DNA from: Eubacteriaceae bacterium
GTDB taxonomy: Bacteria; Bacillota; Clostridia; Lachnospirales; Lachnospiraceae
DNA: 64,000 bases
Assembly: GCA_910574915.1 (NCBI GenBank)
Contig: CAJTCR010000008.1
Location: 57,770-121,769, forward strand
Direction of reading: 5' to 3'
The translations under genes were made by a program, and so were the position numbers. Under the pieces are notes generated by a model, which saw only the letters and a list, made by a program, of their open reading frames with translations, was not told the DNA's origin and made no database searches. Of the stretch, positions 61,739-64,000 are shown in pieces. Position 1 is the first letter of the stretch. Each line of letters starts with the position of its first letter.

Positions 61739-63460
61739 TTAACTTGAAGCCAGGAAATCGCAGAGGTATCCGCCGTCAACCAATACTTCCTTTCCACAAA
61801 AAGCAACGCCATAGATCCGTATTTTATCCCTGGAGCATTTTTGTTCTAAAGCCGCCGCGTACTTTTTCTCAAGGATCTGCCTGACTGCCGCCTGTACCGT
61901 ATCTTCCAGGCTTTTTTCTTTTTCCGGGTCAATCACTTTAAACTCCAAAATAATCCCATCGTCCTGCCCTGCATGATAAGGCTCCATCAGGATATCATAC
62001 CTTCCCAGCCCGCTTTCTCTATTGGACGTAATCTGATAAATTTCCCTTAAATCTGCTATCAGCCCCAGTACAAAGCCATGAAAAAAATTTTCCTGCACCT
62101 TATGCCTAGAATACTTCACTCCTGTATCAAAAAAGCTGATTGTTTCCAGCGTAATCTCGCTTAGATATTGGTTCATAAACACTTTATCGCCCACAAGCAG
62201 CGCATCTGAAAATTCATTATAGTCCAGTCTTTTATTTGAAAACCAAGCGATTACCATTGCGTCAAAAATCATACATACTTCTTTATTCGTTAACGAAAGA
62301 ATATATTCCTTTTTTCCTCTCCGGTTTTGCTCCGTACGCTTTATTTTCAAGTATCCGCTTGCCAAAAGCAGGCTCCATACCGCAGACTTTTTTGTATCCA
62401 GATCCTGAAACCGCACCTCTTCTTCCAACTGTGTACGAAAACTGCCGCCATGCAGCAAATCTTCCATTATTAATTTTATGCTTACATCGGTTTTACGAAT
62501 CAGCTTCCCAATCAATCCATTCGAACTCGTATTTGCCCAATATGGCGCAAATTCTTTCTCATCAAGATATTTAATTACCGACCAGGGATTGTAAACACTG
62601 TCCGTATTGCCAAACCGGAATCCATCATACCAGCGTTTTACCTCTTGTGCTTTCTCCTGCAATCCATACTCCTCTAAAGACTGCCAGACTTCCTGCTCTG
62701 TAAATCCAAAAGCTGTCTCATATTTCTTTGAAGCCGTCGTTACAACCTCAAGGTTATTCAGGTCAGAAAACACAGATTCTTTGCTGATTCTTGTAATGCC
62801 AGTCAAAATGCCCCGTTCCAAATATGGGTTCGTTTTAAAAGCGGCATGGAAAAATCCCCGCATAAATTCCACGATTTGATCCCAATACCCATTTACATAC
62901 GCCTCCTGCATCGGCGTATCATATTCGTCCAGCAAAAGAATCACCTTTTTCCCATAATATTGGTACAAATATCTACATAACTGAAAAAGTGATAGTTCCG
63001 AAACAGCCTGATTCATAGACACAGAAACCCTATGATAAAACGCAGCATCTTCGCCGTTAAGAAAACCGTCTTTCACAAGAAAATCATTGTCTTGATATAA
63101 ATTTACAATCTGCTGGTACATTTTTTCTTTTACCGTTTCAAAATCTCTGCCTTTTATATTTGCAAAGCTCAGAAAAATAACCGGAAACGTCCCTTGAAGC
63201 TTTCGAAACTTCTCCTCTTTCCAAATCCGAAGCTGTTCAAATAACCTGCCAGAAAGCATCTTAGAATACCTGACCGAAAAGAACTGTTCCACCATACTCA
63301 TCGTAAGTGTTTTTCCAAACCTGCGCGGACGTGTAATCAGGGTAACTAAATCTCCATTTTCCCACCACTCTTTGATAAAACCGGTTTTATCCAGGTAAAA
63401 GTAATCCTTTTCGATCATTGTGCGAAAGTCCTGTATCCCAACTGCTATCGTTCTTTTCAT
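61739..63460 (-). CDS. AAA-ATPase-like / PD-(D/E)XK nuclease family protein
   Basis: 573 aa. N-terminal ATPase with the family-typical Walker A RPRRFGKTLTMSM and Walker B LLLDEYDTPMQEAY. The C-terminal PD-(D/E)XK-like domain carries GRYDILMEP and IILEFKVIDPE, the D...ExK residues of the fold. This combination is common in gut Clostridia and Bacteroides and often multicopy, with unknown role. GGGGG lies 6 nt before the ATG. It is co-directional with a 33-aa gene 15 nt upstream and has a consensus promoter above that. Confidence 0.93.
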   Translation of the reverse strand: MKRTIAVGIQDFRTMIEKDYFYLDKTGFIKEWWENGDLVTLITRPRRFGKTLTMSMVEQFFSVRYSKMLSGRLFEQLRIWKEEKFRKLQGTFPVIFLSFANIKGRDFETVKEKMYQQIVNLYQDNDFLVKDGFLNGEDAAFYHRVSVSMNQAVSELSLFQLCRYLYQYYGKKVILLLDEYDTPMQEAYVNGYWDQIVEFMRGFFHAAFKTNPYLERGILTGITRISKESVFSDLNNLEVVTTASKKYETAFGFTEQEVWQSLEEYGLQEKAQEVKRWYDGFRFGNTDSVYNPWSVIKYLDEKEFAPYWANTSSNGLIGKLIRKTDVSIKLIMEDLLHGGSFRTQLEEEVRFQDLDTKKSAVWSLLLASGYLKIKRTEQNRRGKKEYILSLTNKEVCMIFDAMVIAWFSNKRLDYNEFSDALLVGDKVFMNQYLSEITLETISFFDTGVKYSRHKVQENFFHGFVLGLIADLREIYQITSNRESGLGRYDILMEPYHAGQDDGIILEFKVIDPEKEKSLEDTVQAAVRQILEKKYAAALEQKCSRDKIRIYGVAFCGKEVLVDGGYLCDFLASS

Positions 63461-63475
63461 GAAATCCCCCTAAAT

Positions 63476-63577
63476 TTACCTATGGTACTTAACGATAAAG
63501 TCCATATAATCATGATACAATTCACCGGTAGCAGCATCTATAAAATCAAACTCCATGACTGGAAATTTAATTAACAT
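63476..63577 (-). CDS. 33-aa leader gene before the AAA-ATPase
   Basis: A 33-codon frame from the ATG at 63577 (GGAGGTG 7 nt upstream) encoding an acidic/aromatic peptide, MLIKFPVMEFDFIDAATGEL then YHDYMDFIVKYHR. It ends 15 nt before the AAA-ATPase start and lies in the leader of that gene. It could be a small partner protein or a translated leader. No family recognised. Confidence 0.5.
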   Translation of the reverse strand: MLIKFPVMEFDFIDAATGELYHDYMDFIVKYHR

Positions 63578-63767
63578 TTAAAACACCTCCATTCTGCCCA
63601 TCGCTTTTAACCGTATATTTTTGCACAAGCCAATGTCCCCTGCCGTTTGTCTGCATTTCATATAAATTTTCAACACACAAAGGCAGTTTCAATTTCTATG
63701 TGCATCGTTCCCTCCTAAGTTCAGGCATTCCACCAATAAACTAACCATTCCTTAACTTTTCAGTTTT

Positions 63768-63796
63768 ATTATATTGCCTTATAAGCATGATGTCAA
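63768..63796 (-). promoter_or_regulatory. Consensus sigma-A promoter of the AAA-ATPase unit
   Basis: Perfect TTGACA (63791-63796) and TATAAT (63768-63773) with a 17-bp spacer on the minus strand. The start near 63761 leaves a leader of about 184 nt before the 33-aa frame. In that leader (63578-63760) I see no recognised element. Confidence 0.85.
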
Positions 63797-63821
63797 ATAT
63801 CAAAGTTTTTAAAATTGCTTG

Positions 63822-64000
63822 ATCGGGTAGGAGGCTACCCATTAGTTGAGTAGCCGACCTCCCACACCACTGTACGTACCGTTCGGTATACAGCGGTTCA
63901 ATAGTTTTCACGATACTTTTAGATAATAGTCAAGCATGGAGATATAGCCCAGCTTGGCTATTATTTTATTGGTAAGGGCAACGCTTAATATCTGTGCTGT
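63822..64000 (-). mobile_element. 3' end of a group II intron (group IIC-like)
   Basis: On the minus strand the end of a maturase gene is followed by a domain V hairpin (about 63867-63896: arms CCGCTGTA and TACAGTGG, a 2-nt bulge and a GAAC loop) and a domain VI hairpin (63833-63855: GGCTACTC / GGGTAGCC), ending CCCGAT at 63822. The CGC triad at the base of domain V suggests group IIC. The intron continues beyond the right edge, so its 5' half and insertion context are not visible. Confidence 0.75.
63908..64000 (-). CDS. Group II intron reverse transcriptase/maturase (C-terminal end)
   Basis: The last 30 codons of a frame entering from the right edge, ending LGYISMLDYYLKVS and a TGA at 63908-63910. 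The stretch LTNKIIAKLGYISMLDYY matches the C-terminal style of intron-encoded maturases. Its position directly before the domain V/VI hairpins is the expected one. It is too short for a confident family call without context. Confidence 0.6.
   Translation of the reverse strand, partial: TAQILSVALTNKIIAKLGYISMLDYYLKVS

Overview
The window looks like a chromosomal stretch from a Gram-positive anaerobe of the class Clostridia, most likely Lachnospiraceae-like. Three things suggest this: strong AGGAGG ribosome sites, near-consensus sigma-A promoters with 17-bp spacers, and gene content (sodium-pumping biotin decarboxylase, ScpA/ScpB, LytTR/GHKL two-component systems, a polyferredoxin-type redox module). 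No rRNA, tRNA or CRISPR array was seen. The taxonomic placement is an inference from gene content, not from a search.

Layout. 1-2.9 kb (minus): a membrane decarboxylase operon in the order carboxyltransferase, OadG-type lipoprotein, biotin carrier, OadB (cut by the left edge). 3-6.6 kb (minus): metallophosphoesterase, ScpA, ScpB and a D,D-carboxypeptidase. 6.7-7.9 kb (plus): a second D,D-carboxypeptidase. 7.9-10.4 kb (minus): a cardiolipin synthase-like protein and a subtilisin-family protease. 10.5-25.4 kb (minus): a 12-gene chemosensory and phosphorelay cluster (HD-GYP regulator, PAS kinase, degenerate HD-GYP regulator, CheR, CheB, CheY-like, CheA, CheW, two MCPs, free Hpt, hybrid kinase), with no flagellar gene beside it. 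25.5-27.1 kb (minus): an unassigned pair (DUF4869-like protein plus P-loop ATPase). 27.2-30.1 kb (minus): a dCache MCP followed by an OmpR-type regulator. 30.2-32.5 kb (plus): a small unknown protein and a membrane-anchored MutS-like ATPase. 32.5-36.5 kb (minus): pnp, rpsO and an SH3-NlpC/P60 hydrolase. 36.5-45.5 kb (minus): the translation operon rimP-nusA-ylxR-ylxQ-infB-rbfA-nrnA-truB-ribF.

45.6-64 kb is more accessory in character. It holds a small membrane protein, copies of a large hairpin repeat, an ABC transporter with a lipoprotein and a 35-aa membrane peptide, a LytTR/GHKL system co-directional with an orphan Mod-type DNA methyltransferase, a third hairpin repeat, a P-loop kinase-like gene, a MATE exporter with its own LytTR/GHKL system, a potassium channel, a 55-aa cysteine-pair protein, a ferredoxin/membrane Fe-S/Crp-Fnr module, an AAA-ATPase/PD-(D/E)XK protein with a 33-aa leader gene, and the 3' end of a group II intron at the right edge.

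The most unusual signal is the hairpin repeat family (three copies of about 210-250 bp plus a fragment). Its long arms differ between copies, yet remain complementary within each copy, and the one exception seen in the compared arm is a G-U pair. Other points worth attention are a Crp/Fnr-type palindrome at the class II activator position in front of the ferredoxin, LytTR-like direct repeats 22 bp apart in front of the lipoprotein/ABC operon, an apparently inactive HD-GYP paralogue beside an intact one, and several well-supported genes under 60 codons.
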